Positions 1 through 6,544 of a stretch of DNA of 16,340 bases are shown here, piece after piece; within the stretch, counting starts at the first letter, position 1; each line of letters begins with the position of its first letter. The notes below the pieces were generated by a model. It was not told the origin of the DNA. It did not search any database and saw only the letters and a program-made list of their open reading frames with translations. A program made the translations under genes and the position numbers. This DNA is from Pseudomonadota bacterium (lineage in GTDB: Bacteria; Pseudomonadota; Alphaproteobacteria; Reyranellales; Reyranellaceae): positions 1 through 16,340 of the forward strand of contig JAEZHS010000152.1 of assembly GCA_023436825.1 (NCBI GenBank). The letters run 5' to 3'.

Positions 1-1134
1 GTCGTGGCCGTCAACCATCGCCTCAATATCTTCGGCCATCTTGACCTGTCGCAGGTCGGCGGCGGGCGCTTCGCGCAGTCCGGCAATGCCGGCGTGCTCG
101 ACCTTGTCGCGGCGCTGGAATGGGTGCGCGAGCACGCCCAGCGCTTCGGCGGCGATCCGGCAAACGTCACGATCTTCGGGCAGTCCGGCGGCGGCGGGAA
201 GGTGAGCGCGCTCCTGGCGATGCCGCGCGCCAAGGGCCTGTTCCACAAGGCCATCATCCAGAGCGGCGCCAGCGTGCGCTTCGCCGAGCGCGAGCGCACG
301 GCTCGGCTCGCCGATGCCGTGCTGAAGCATCTCGGGCTCAGGGCCGATCAGCTCGAGGCGCTGCAGGCCTTGCCGTTGGAACGCCTGCAGGAAGCGGTCG
401 TGCCGGCGCAGGCGACGCTGCCGCGCCCCCGCCAGCCGCTGCTCGACCGCTACAATTTCGGGCCGGTGATCGACGGCAGCGTGCTGCCGGCGCAGCCCTT
501 CGATCCCGCAGCGCCCGCGCTGTCGGACGACATCCCGCTGATGATCGGTGGCACCAAGGACGAATCGGCGATCTTTTTGGCGCCCGACGACGAGGTGTGG
601 AACCGCGCCGTCACCGAGGGAGGGCTCTCCGAGCGCGTCGCCAAGGTCGCGGGCAACGCCACCGCCGACCTGGTGGCCTACTACAAGCGCCGCGATCCGG
701 CGGCGAGCCCGAGCGACCGGCTGATCACCATGCTCAGCATGTCGAACTTCCACGTGCGCTCGCTGCTCCTGGCGGAACGAAAGGCAGCGCGTGGCAATGC
801 GCCGGTCTGGATGTACAGCTTCGATTGGGAAACGCCGGCCTTCGGTGGCCGGCTGAAGTCGTCACACTCCGTCGAGGTGCCGTTCGTCTTCGATACGCTG
901 CATGTGATCGGTGAGGGACATCGCAAGCCCGGCGCCCAGGCGCTGGCCGATCGCGTGTCGAAGACCTGGGCTACGTTCGCGCGCAACGGCGATCCCGCCA
1001 ACGACCTGCTGCCCGCGTGGTCGACCTACACGGCCGAGCGACGCTCGACGATGCTTCTCGACGAAGCGTGCCGCGTCGTCAGCGATCCGGACGGCGAGGT
1101 CCGGCCGATCTGGGGCAAGGTCGCGGCCGGCTGA
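1..1134 (+). CDS. Type-B carboxylesterase / lipase (alpha/beta hydrolase), 5' end missing
   Basis: Hydrolyses carboxylic esters; the physiological substrate cannot be read from sequence. The frame is already open at base 1 and reads VVAVNHRLN, the internal strand that in this family precedes the nucleophile region. The real start therefore lies upstream, and about 100-130 residues of a usual ~500 are missing. Numbering from the GTG at base 4, the nucleophile elbow GQSGGGG places Ser61 at bases 184-186. GGTKDES supplies the likely acid Glu187, and SSHSVEVPFVF supplies the catalytic His288 (bases 865-867). The order Ser-Glu-His is typical of the carboxylesterase/cholinesterase family. The elbow differs from the textbook GESAGG, but GQSGGG is a known bacterial variant. 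It ends with TGA at 1132-1134 and the next gene is on the other strand, so it is the last gene of its transcript. Family assignment is firm; substrate is unknown. Confidence 0.93.
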   Translation, partial: VVAVNHRLNIFGHLDLSQVGGGRFAQSGNAGVLDLVAALEWVREHAQRFGGDPANVTIFGQSGGGGKVSALLAMPRAKGLFHKAIIQSGASVRFAERERTARLADAVLKHLGLRADQLEALQALPLERLQEAVVPAQATLPRPRQPLLDRYNFGPVIDGSVLPAQPFDPAAPALSDDIPLMIGGTKDESAIFLAPDDEVWNRAVTEGGLSERVAKVAGNATADLVAYYKRRDPAASPSDRLITMLSMSNFHVRSLLLAERKAARGNAPVWMYSFDWETPAFGGRLKSSHSVEVPFVFDTLHVIGEGHRKPGAQALADRVSKTWATFARNGDPANDLLPAWSTYTAERRSTMLLDEACRVVSDPDGEVRPIWGKVAAG

Positions 1135-1242
1135 TTTAAGTGCTGGAGTGAAAGCACTGCTGGCGCTCGAGGCCGGCGACACAACCAATGGCGTGATCGC
1201 CGGTTGGACCCGCCAGAAGTGGGGCTCTCTGGAGCGCCAAAA

Positions 1243-1271
1243 GTCGCAAAAACGAAACTGGGTGTCGCAAA
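1243..1271 (+). repeat. Tandem GTCGCAAA direct repeat, 21-bp period
   Basis: GTCGCAAA occurs at 1243-1250 and again at 1264-1271. The starts are 21 bp apart, about two helical turns, so both copies face the same side of the DNA. They lie just upstream of the TTGACA box at 1281, and the second copy runs into the left arm of the dyad at 1263-1286. The spacing suits a pair of protein-binding sites, but 8-bp repeats can arise by chance. Confidence 0.4.
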
Positions 1272-1286
1272 CTATAGTTATTGACA
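1263..1286. promoter_or_regulatory. 24-bp dyad TGTC-N3-AACTATAGTT-N3-GACA (candidate operator)
   Basis: The perfect 10-bp palindrome AACTATAGTT (1270-1279) is flanked by TGTC (1263-1266) and GACA (1283-1286), which pair about the same centre between 1274 and 1275. Eighteen of 24 positions are symmetric. The right arm overlaps the TTGACA -35 box at 1281-1286, the place expected for an operator of a dimeric regulator. A recombinase core site would look similar. No regulator gene lies next to it in the window. Confidence 0.55.
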
Positions 1287-1307
1287 GTTCGGCACTTCGG
1301 TTATAAT
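1281..1307 (+). promoter_or_regulatory. Candidate sigma-70 promoter, consensus TTGACA and TATAAT
   Basis: TTGACA at 1281-1286 and TATAAT at 1302-1307 both match the housekeeping consensus exactly, with a 15-bp spacer. Using TAATAT at 1304-1309 as the -10 box instead gives the preferred 17-bp spacer. Transcription would begin near 1314 and run rightward. No gene on the plus strand follows until 2765, so the product may be a small RNA, or the promoter may be inactive or a relic. Perfect hexamers are rare by chance in DNA of this base composition. Confidence 0.5.
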
Positions 1308-1479
1308 ATCGCACTGTTACGTTGCGTCCCGGCGCTCCTGCTCTTTGCATCGTTGATCTGAGACCAAAAGGCTGTCGCAGGCACCGCATGCGGCCCGTCC
1401 GGTTCGCTTGCCTCCAGACGGGCGAGCCTCCGTCTCTGCTCCTTCGACGAGCGGCGATTCCAACATCTTAATTATCCTA

Positions 1480-1517
1480 ACTATCGAAATTCGGATGGTC
1501 ACCCTACGGATAGTAGG
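1480..1517. repeat. Imperfect inverted repeat (hairpin) in the AT-rich gap
   Basis: ACTATC at 1480-1485 pairs with GATAGT at 1509-1514. Flanking CCTA (1476-1479) and AGG (1515-1517) extend the pairing across one bulged base. The loop is about 23 nt and no T-run follows on either strand, so a classical intrinsic terminator is unlikely. It could be a protein-binding dyad or part of an RNA. Confidence 0.35.
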
Positions 1518-1595
1518 CGGGCCCAGTGCAAGCCACTACGAAAGTACTACCGGAAAGGGCGCAAAGGGCGGAAACTCGAGCATCGGCTGATAGCA

Positions 1596-1619
1596 GTGCA
1601 TGCACCGGCCGCTTGCGGC
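1596..1619 (-). terminator. Possible terminator-like hairpin after the receptor gene
   Basis: Directly beyond the minus-strand stop codon (1621-1623) lies GCCGC-TT-GCGGC (1608-1619), followed by the 10-bp palindrome GTGCATGCAC (1596-1605). Neither is followed by a U-tract in the minus direction, so this is weak evidence for transcription ending here. Confidence 0.3.
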
Positions 1620-1620
1620 G

Positions 1621-2604
1621 TCAGCCGGGCTTGATGTCGGCGGCCCTGATCACCTTGGCCCATTTCTCTGTCTCGCTGGCGAGGAAGCGGCCGAACTCCG
1701 TGGGCGTCATCGGCATCGGCACGCCGCCGAGATCGAGGATGCGCGCCTTGATCTTGGGATCGGCGAGGGCGGCGGTGACACCCTTGTTGAGCTTGTCGAC
1801 GACGTCTCGCGGCGTGCCGACGGGCGCGCCGAGCCCGGCGAAGGCGCTGGTCTCGAAGCCGACTAAAAATTCGCCGATCGTCGGGATGCCGGGCAGCAGC
1901 GCCAGCGGCGCCGGCGTCGACACCGCGAGCGCGCGCAGGCGGCCGGCCCGGATGTGCTCGATCGACGACGGCAGGTTGTCGAACATGACCTGCACCTGGC
2001 CACCCATGAGATCGGCCAGTGCGAGCGGCGCGCCGCGATAGGGCACGTGCTGCATGGTGACGCCGGCCATCATCCTGAACCATTCGCCGGTGACGTGCGC
2101 CACCGAGCCGGTGCCGGCCGAGCCGAAGTTGATCTTTCCCGGATTGGCCTTGGCGTAGGCGATGAACTCGGGAACGGTCGTGGCCGGGAAAGTCGGGTTG
2201 ACCACCATGACCTGGAAGACGCGATAGATGCCGGCGACCGGCGCGAAGTCGCGCAGCAGGTCGAAGCCGAGCTTGTCGTAGAGGGTCGAGTTGATCGGGT
2301 TGTTGGCGCCGATCACCAGCAGCGTGTAGCCGTCCGCTGTCGCGCGCGCGACCTGTTCGGCGGCGATGTTGCCGCCGGCGCCCGGCTTGTTCTCGACGAC
2401 GACCTGCTGCGAGAACTGCTCGGCCAGCGACTGCCCGATGAGGCGCGCCAGAATGTCGATCGCCTGGCCGGCGGCGAAGCCCACCGTCAGGCGCACCGGC
2501 TGTGCCGGGTATGTCTGCGCCTGGGTTCTCGAGACGGTGGAGACGGCGGGCAGCGCGAAGGCGCTGGCGGCCAGATGTTGGAACTGCCTGCGGCGAAGGC
2601 TCAC
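1621..2604 (-). CDS. Bug/TctC-type periplasmic solute-binding receptor (tripartite tricarboxylate transport family)
   Basis: Periplasmic receptor of the Bordetella-uptake-gene family. Members bind carboxylates, amino acids or other small anionic metabolites and deliver them to TctA/TctB membrane proteins. The 327-residue length is typical. Residues 1-30 form an export leader with RRR at 4-6, a hydrophobic stretch and an AQA-type cleavage site near residue 30, so Tat export is possible. Family marks are VGFAAG (41-46), ENKPGAGG (71-78), NFGSAGTGS (159-167) and HVPYRG (186-191). The start is GTG at 2602-2604, chosen because GGAGGA lies five bases upstream with no better ATG nearby. No TctA or TctB gene is in the window and the neighbours face other ways, so this is an orphan receptor that must use a transporter encoded elsewhere or act in sensing. 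The ligand is unknown. Confidence 0.93.
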   Translation of the reverse strand: MSLRRRQFQHLAASAFALPAVSTVSRTQAQTYPAQPVRLTVGFAAGQAIDILARLIGQSLAEQFSQQVVVENKPGAGGNIAAEQVARATADGYTLLVIGANNPINSTLYDKLGFDLLRDFAPVAGIYRVFQVMVVNPTFPATTVPEFIAYAKANPGKINFGSAGTGSVAHVTGEWFRMMAGVTMQHVPYRGAPLALADLMGGQVQVMFDNLPSSIEHIRAGRLRALAVSTPAPLALLPGIPTIGEFLVGFETSAFAGLGAPVGTPRDVVDKLNKGVTAALADPKIKARILDLGGVPMPMTPTEFGRFLASETEKWAKVIRAADIKPG

Positions 2605-2764
2605 CGGGTTCCTCCCATTCCCGGCTTATCTTGCCGGCGGGCCAACTCTACTTTGCCGCCAGACGCCTTGTCACTTTGACGGGCCGCAGCGTGGCAAGAG
2701 TCACAGAGCGCTGCCGGCGGGCCTGCTACCAGACGGCCCAGGATCGGGGCCGGGGGCTTGGCCA

Positions 2765-3193
2765 ATGCTGAACAACCTGTTCAACGCGATCGCTCTGGTC
2801 GCTCTCATCGGCGCGGCTTTCCTGGCGCCGGCGCCGCCCGCTGCGTCGCCCAGGACGACGGCCGCGGCCGGTTCGGTCGCCCACGCACCCGTGCCCTTCA
2901 GCACTGCATCGACCGAGCTTCGGGCGCAGCAACAGCCGGTTCCAGTCATCCGAAGCGCTCCGATGCGACCGGCTGCGGTCCCGCTCGACGACCTTTCCCG
3001 ATCCGAGGCGAAGGCACCGCCCCAGAGCGGTCTGGACAGGGAAGCGGCCAAGGTGGCGATCGAGGCAGACGGCTACAGACGTGTGCGTATTGTCGACAAG
3101 ACCGCGAACGGCACCTGGCGGGCCAAGGCCTATCGAGGCACGACCGAAGTCGTCGTCGTCGTGGACAACGCGGGGCGGGTGATGACCGAGTGA
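2765..3193 (+). CDS. Small exported protein with C-terminal PepSY-like domain
   Basis: A 142-residue protein of unknown function. Residues 1-22 form a hydrophobic export or membrane-anchor segment (MLNNLFNAIALVALIG...), followed by an Ala/Pro-rich linker to about residue 90. Residues 94-142 form a compact domain with IEADGY at 99-104, an internal GTW and a VDNAG.V end. This matches ungapped, at 21 of 49 positions, the C-terminus of the protein at 15078-15608. The pattern (IEADGY...G.W..KA.RG...V.V.VD..G.V) resembles PepSY-like domains, which are usually periplasmic and sometimes inhibit peptidases; that role is inferred. The frame is open well upstream, but the ATG at 2765 is preferred because the leader begins there and the upstream part would run antisense through the receptor gene. 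The ribosome site is weak (GGGGGC at about 2752). Composition is like its neighbours. Confidence 0.75.
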   Translation: MLNNLFNAIALVALIGAAFLAPAPPAASPRTTAAAGSVAHAPVPFSTASTELRAQQQPVPVIRSAPMRPAAVPLDDLSRSEAKAPPQSGLDREAAKVAIEADGYRRVRIVDKTANGTWRAKAYRGTTEVVVVVDNAGRVMTE

Positions 3194-3234
3194 CTGCTCG
3201 TGTTCGGGCTGCCCATCACTTTCTCGCGGCGAAG

Positions 3235-3250
3235 TGTGGCGAACGCCACA
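3235..3250. repeat. Perfect 7-bp inverted repeat between two small genes
   Basis: TGTGGCG (3235-3241) and CGCCACA (3244-3250) are separated by AA and would fold as a six-pair stem with a GAAC loop. It sits 42 bases after the PepSY-like gene and 64 before the next small gene. There is no T-run, so it is at best a weak terminator or an RNA processing or stability element. Confidence 0.35.
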
Positions 3251-3313
3251 TCGCTCCAGACGTGGGGCTGCTAGGGATCGACCACGATGGGCCAACCATC
3301 GGAGAGGCTCCTG

Positions 3314-3472
3314 ATGAACACTCTCCTGAATGTGATCGTCGCCGCCGCGCTGATCTTGACGTTCGCCTTCGCCTCGGAGCTCGGGCCGGGATCGCGGACC
3401 GACAAAGCAAGACCGGTAGCGTCTGCTCCCACCGAACCGATGCCGACCTCGATCGCGGTGTCCGACGATTGA
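3314..3472 (+). CDS. 52-residue exported or membrane-anchored mini-protein
   Basis: Unrecognised small protein. It starts MNTLLNVIVAAALILTFAFA, a single hydrophobic segment, followed by about 30 polar, Pro/Thr-rich residues. The ATG at 3314 is favoured by GGAGAGG at 3301-3307, seven bases upstream; an in-frame ATG at 3287 would add nine residues before the leader. Its leader resembles that of the PepSY-like protein just upstream (M.NNLFNAIALVALI against MNTLLNVIVAAALI), so it may be a copy that lost its C-terminal domain, or a separate small secreted peptide. The stop (3470-3472) is one base from the stop of the convergent TPR gene. The gene is short, so coding status is moderately supported rather than certain. 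Confidence 0.55.
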   Translation: MNTLLNVIVAAALILTFAFASELGPGSRTDKARPVASAPTEPMPTSIAVSDD

Positions 3473-3473
3473 C

Positions 3474-4769
3474 CTATGTCAAGCCGGCCACCGGCACGGA
3501 GGGTCGGCGGTCGGTGTGTGCCTGGACCAGCTTTCTGGCATCTGCATCGCGGCCGGCCTTGAGGTAGGCCGCAAGCAACGTGTTCTCGATCAGATCGCGT
3601 TGCGCGCGGCTGCCGCCGATGCGGACAGTCTCGGCGAGTGCCGGTTCGAGGATGGCGATCGCTTTCGCCCAGTCGCCGTCGCCGTAGGCCGAAAGACCAC
3701 CGGCCAGCCGAGGTACCACGTCGCCCGCCGGTGAGCGGCCTGAGGCGGCGCGTTGCTCGAGCTCCGCGACATAGCTCGCGATGCCGTCGCGATCGCCGGC
3801 GGCGACGGCGGCCAGCGCACGATGCACGTCGACGAAGGCGATGCCGGGCTTGGGGAAGGATTTCTGGCCGTAGGCGTGGACCTCGTTCCACAGCGTAGGC
3901 TTGCGGCCGTGGCCGGCGAGCTCGGCGCGCCACAGGAAGGCCGGCGCGTCGGTGGCGACGTTCAGCGCCGGGCCCCAGGCGCCGCCTGGATGGACTTGCG
4001 CCTGGTAGACCTTCCAGGCGCGGTCGACGTCGCCCAGCATGAGGGCGAACATCGCGACGTGCCAGGAGATGTGGCAGTGCATCAGCCCTTCGCGTTCGTA
4101 GGTCGGTAGCCAGGAATCGAGATAGTCGAGCGCCTTGCGGTCCTCGCCCTGCTCGTACAGGACGTGCGCCTTGATATGGGCGCCGTGGGCGTTCTTGGGA
4201 TTCGCGGCCATGCTGCGCTCGATCAGCTCGAGCGCCTCTTCGAGCCGGCCGGTCTCCTCCAGCGCGAAGGCGTAGACGCCCTGGAACCACCAGTCGTCGG
4301 CAAGATGTGGCCTTAGCTCCTCGAGGAACTCGACCTGCTCAGGCTCGCGGCCCTGGCGGCCGCTGAAGCCGATCAGGCCGAACACGCCGGTGGCGGGGGA
4401 GGCGACCATGGCATCGCGCGGATGCTGGGCGAGATGGGCGCGCGTGGCGGCCAGCGACTCGACCGGTTTGCCTTCGATGGCGAGGCAGAGCGCGTCGATA
4501 TGGCCTTGCTCGCGTGGCGTCGCCTTCGGGGCGAGCTCGCGGGCGCGGGCGGCCGACTGCCGAGCGCCGGGGACGTCCGCCATGAGGAAGCGAGCTCGGG
4601 CCAGGGCTGCATGGGCCAAGGCGAAATCCGGATCGGCCTCGACGGCGCGCCCCAGATGCGCCTGGTCGCCATGCGCCGCCGACAGCACGCAATCGACTCC
4701 GGCGACATAGGCGTCGCGCGCGGCGGCGGACGAGGTGCTGAGCGGCAGGCCGTATCGATCGAGCAGCAT
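3474..4769 (-). CDS. TTC38-like tetratricopeptide-repeat protein
   Basis: A 431-residue soluble helical-repeat protein of the TTC38/StaR-like family, found in bacteria, plants and animals; human TTC38 is of similar length. Biochemical role unknown, probably a protein-interaction scaffold. Recognisable pieces are a TPR-like pair at about 40-85 (AVEADPDFALAHAALARARF), a repeat at about 165-205 (FALEETGRLEEALELIERSM, then NPKNAHGAHIKAHVLYEQG) and the family signature CHISWHVAMFALMLGD at about 232-247. There is no signal peptide, so it should be cytoplasmic. The ATG at 4767-4769 has AGGGGA about ten bases upstream. It is divergent from the SDR operon (65-bp gap) and ends one base from the small gene at 3314-3472. 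It is apparently monocistronic. Family assignment is good; function is unknown. Confidence 0.88.
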   Translation of the reverse strand: MLLDRYGLPLSTSSAAARDAYVAGVDCVLSAAHGDQAHLGRAVEADPDFALAHAALARARFLMADVPGARQSAARARELAPKATPREQGHIDALCLAIEGKPVESLAATRAHLAQHPRDAMVASPATGVFGLIGFSGRQGREPEQVEFLEELRPHLADDWWFQGVYAFALEETGRLEEALELIERSMAANPKNAHGAHIKAHVLYEQGEDRKALDYLDSWLPTYEREGLMHCHISWHVAMFALMLGDVDRAWKVYQAQVHPGGAWGPALNVATDAPAFLWRAELAGHGRKPTLWNEVHAYGQKSFPKPGIAFVDVHRALAAVAAGDRDGIASYVAELEQRAASGRSPAGDVVPRLAGGLSAYGDGDWAKAIAILEPALAETVRIGGSRAQRDLIENTLLAAYLKAGRDADARKLVQAHTDRRPSVPVAGLT

Positions 4770-4834
4770 GAAGGCAGTTTCCCCTGACTGGAGGCCGATG
4801 TTATTGCTCCGATCTTCTTGGCGCAGGAGGTCTC

Positions 4835-5602
4835 GTGTCCAGTGAATTGAAGGGAAAGGTCGCGCTCGTCACGGGCGCCAGCCGCGGCTTGGGTGAGGGG
4901 GTGGCGCGCGCCCTCGGCGATGCTGGCGCGGCGGTCATGCTGGTGGCGCGCGATGGCGTGCTGTCCGCGGCCGTGGCGCGCGACATTGCGGCCAAGGGCG
5001 GCCGCGCCGAGGCGACGGCATGCGATGTGTCGGACTACGGCGCGGTCGAGAAGCTCGTCGCCGAAACCAAGGCTCGATTGGGCGGCCTCGACATACTGGT
5101 CAACAACGCCGGTGTGATCGAACCGATCTCGGAGATCGCGACCTCCGATCCCAGGGCCTGGGCGAACAACATCACGATCAACCTCATAGGCGCCTACAAC
5201 GCCGTGCGCGCGGTGCTGCCGGGCATGCTGGCCAAGGGGGGCGGCACGATCGTCAACGTGTCGTCGGGTGCGGCCTACCGGCCGCTCGAAGGCTGGAGCG
5301 CCTACTGCTCGGGCAAGGCCGGGCTCGCCATGCTGACCCGGGCGATCGAGCTCGAGACGAAGGGCAAGGGCATCCGGGTCTTCGGCTTCTCTCCGGGCAC
5401 CATCGACACTGACATGCAGGTCAAGATCCGCGCCTCGGGCATGAATATGATCAGCCAGATCCCGCGCGCCAACCTGTCGCCGGTCGAGCATGCCGTGCGC
5501 GGCCTGATCCATCTCTGCACCGAGGCCAGCGACGACCTGATCGGCCAGGACGCGTCGATGCGCGACGATGCCTTCCGCAGCCGTATCGGGTTGGCGTCAT
5601 AG
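4835..5602 (+). CDS. Short-chain dehydrogenase/reductase (classical SDR)
   Basis: NAD(P)-dependent oxidoreductase acting on an alcohol or carbonyl group; substrate unknown. Its 255 residues carry the whole classical SDR set: cofactor motif TGASRGLG (13-20), NNAG (90-93), a conserved Asn near 116, catalytic Ser143/144 in NVSSG, and Tyr157 and Lys161 in YCSGK. SPGTIDTDM (186-194) follows where the substrate loop begins. ARD at 38-40 after the second strand favours NADP(H) weakly. The start is GTG at 4835 with AGGAGG at 4825-4830, a short spacing of four bases. It is the first gene of a plus-strand operon; the next start is 41 bases after its stop. The partner hydrolase and transporter suggest catabolism of an imported organic acid or ester. 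Confidence 0.94.
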   Translation: MSSELKGKVALVTGASRGLGEGVARALGDAGAAVMLVARDGVLSAAVARDIAAKGGRAEATACDVSDYGAVEKLVAETKARLGGLDILVNNAGVIEPISEIATSDPRAWANNITINLIGAYNAVRAVLPGMLAKGGGTIVNVSSGAAYRPLEGWSAYCSGKAGLAMLTRAIELETKGKGIRVFGFSPGTIDTDMQVKIRASGMNMISQIPRANLSPVEHAVRGLIHLCTEASDDLIGQDASMRDDAFRSRIGLAS

Positions 5603-5643
5603 GCCTTGCAGGGTAATTTGCGGCTGGGATGAAGGAGGGGGCG

Positions 5644-6525
5644 ATGCCGGATGTGACACAGGACTGGATCGACCAGCGCGTATTCCAACTCTATGATGAG
5701 TACTGCCACGGCCGCATCGACCGCCGCGCCTTCCTGTCGCGCGCCGCCGCAGTCACCGTCGGCGGCCTGGCGATGGCGCAAGCGCTGCTGCCGCAATATG
5801 CGCGGGCGCAGACCATCTCCTTCACCGACTCCCGCATCAAGGCGCGCTACGTCACCTATCCGTCGCCGGGCGGCAGTTCGGGCCAGATGCGCGGCTACTT
5901 GGTGCAGCCAAGCGGCAACGGGCCGTTTCCCACGGTCCTGGTGATCCACGAGAATCGTGGGCTCAATCCATATATCGAGGACGTGGCGCGCCGGGTCGCC
6001 GTCGAAGGCTTCCTGGCGCTGGCGCCGGACGGGCTGTTCCCGGTCGGCGGCTATCCCGGCAACGACGACGACGGCCGCACGCTGCAGGCCAAGCTCGACC
6101 AGGCCAAGCTGCGCACCGACATGGTGAACAGCGCGCGCTACCTGAAGGCGCACGAGCTTTCCAACGGCAAGCTCGGCGCCACCGGCTTCTGCTGGGGCGG
6201 CGGCACCACGAACTTCCTGGCGGCGACCCTGGGCGCCGACCTGCAGGCGGCGGTGCCGTACTACGGCGCGGCAGCGGACACCGCATCGGTGCCCTCGATC
6301 AAGTCGCCGCTCCTGGTCCAATACGCCGAGAACGACGAGCGCATCAACGCCATGTGGCCGGCCTACGAGGAGGCGCTGAAGACGGCGAAGGTGCCCTACG
6401 AGATGTACATCTATCCGGGCACGCAGCACGGCTTCCACAACAACTCGACGCCGCGCTACCAGGAGGCGGCGGCCAAGCTGTCGTGGGAGCGCACCATCGC
6501 TTTCTTCAAGAAGAACGTCGCTTGA
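5644..6525 (+). CDS. Tat-exported dienelactone hydrolase family protein
   Basis: An alpha/beta hydrolase of the dienelactone hydrolase family, which opens lactones or cleaves esters with a Cys-His-Asp triad. Of 293 residues, about 1-55 are an N-terminal extension containing DRRAFLSRAAA (26-36) and a hydrophobic run to ARAQ near 56. This is a twin-arginine-type leader, so the enzyme probably acts in the periplasm, unlike classical cytoplasmic dienelactone hydrolases. The triad is Cys183 in GFCWGGG, Asp231 in ENDER and His262 in QHGFHNN. ENRG (103-106) corresponds to the glutamate that activates the cysteine. The ATG at 5644 is chosen over the in-frame ATG at 5629 because AAGGAGG (5632-5638) sits five bases before it. 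It is the second gene of the SDR operon. YghX-like enzymes share this layout. The substrate need not be a dienelactone. Confidence 0.92.
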   Translation: MPDVTQDWIDQRVFQLYDEYCHGRIDRRAFLSRAAAVTVGGLAMAQALLPQYARAQTISFTDSRIKARYVTYPSPGGSSGQMRGYLVQPSGNGPFPTVLVIHENRGLNPYIEDVARRVAVEGFLALAPDGLFPVGGYPGNDDDGRTLQAKLDQAKLRTDMVNSARYLKAHELSNGKLGATGFCWGGGTTNFLAATLGADLQAAVPYYGAAADTASVPSIKSPLLVQYAENDERINAMWPAYEEALKTAKVPYEMYIYPGTQHGFHNNSTPRYQEAAAKLSWERTIAFFKKNVA

Positions 6526-6544
6526 CGCAGGGCGGGGCGCCGAC

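Larger units (their letters stand above)
1135..1620. other. 486-bp gene-poor, relatively AT-rich intergenic region
   Basis: No convincing gene lies between the esterase stop and the stop of the minus-strand receptor gene. Short open frames exist on both strands but lack a ribosome binding site with a normal start and resemble nothing I know. Bases of about 1240-1320 and 1460-1520 are visibly richer in A and T than the flanking genes. The region holds a consensus-like promoter, a 24-bp dyad, a tandem GTCGCAAA repeat and an imperfect inverted repeat, each listed separately. It could encode a small RNA or be the scar of a lost mobile element; neither is shown. Confidence 0.6.

Noticed and set aside
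1139..1158. Hairpin AGTGCT / AGCACT just after the esterase stop
   Set aside because: Only six pairs with an 8-nt loop and no T-run; too weak to call a terminator.
1317..1590. Short open frames on both strands (about 60 residues each) in the AT-rich gap
   Set aside because: Starts are GTG or TTG without a good ribosome site, the translations show no domain, leader or repeat, and the two overlap each other. Not enough to call a gene.
2632..2723. Direct repeat TGCCGGCGGGCC at 2632-2643 and 2712-2723
   Set aside because: Twelve GC-only bases repeated 80 bp apart are easily met by chance in this composition, and nothing else marks the ends of an element.
2366..2764. N-terminal extension of the PepSY-like gene to an upstream start
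   Set aside because: It would run antisense through the 5' part of the receptor gene, and the residues resemble no leader. The ATG at 2765 begins a proper hydrophobic export segment.
4770..4834. Possible promoters in the 65-bp gap between the divergent TPR and SDR genes
   Set aside because: Promoters must lie in or near it, but I found no pair of boxes with acceptable sequence and spacing on either strand.
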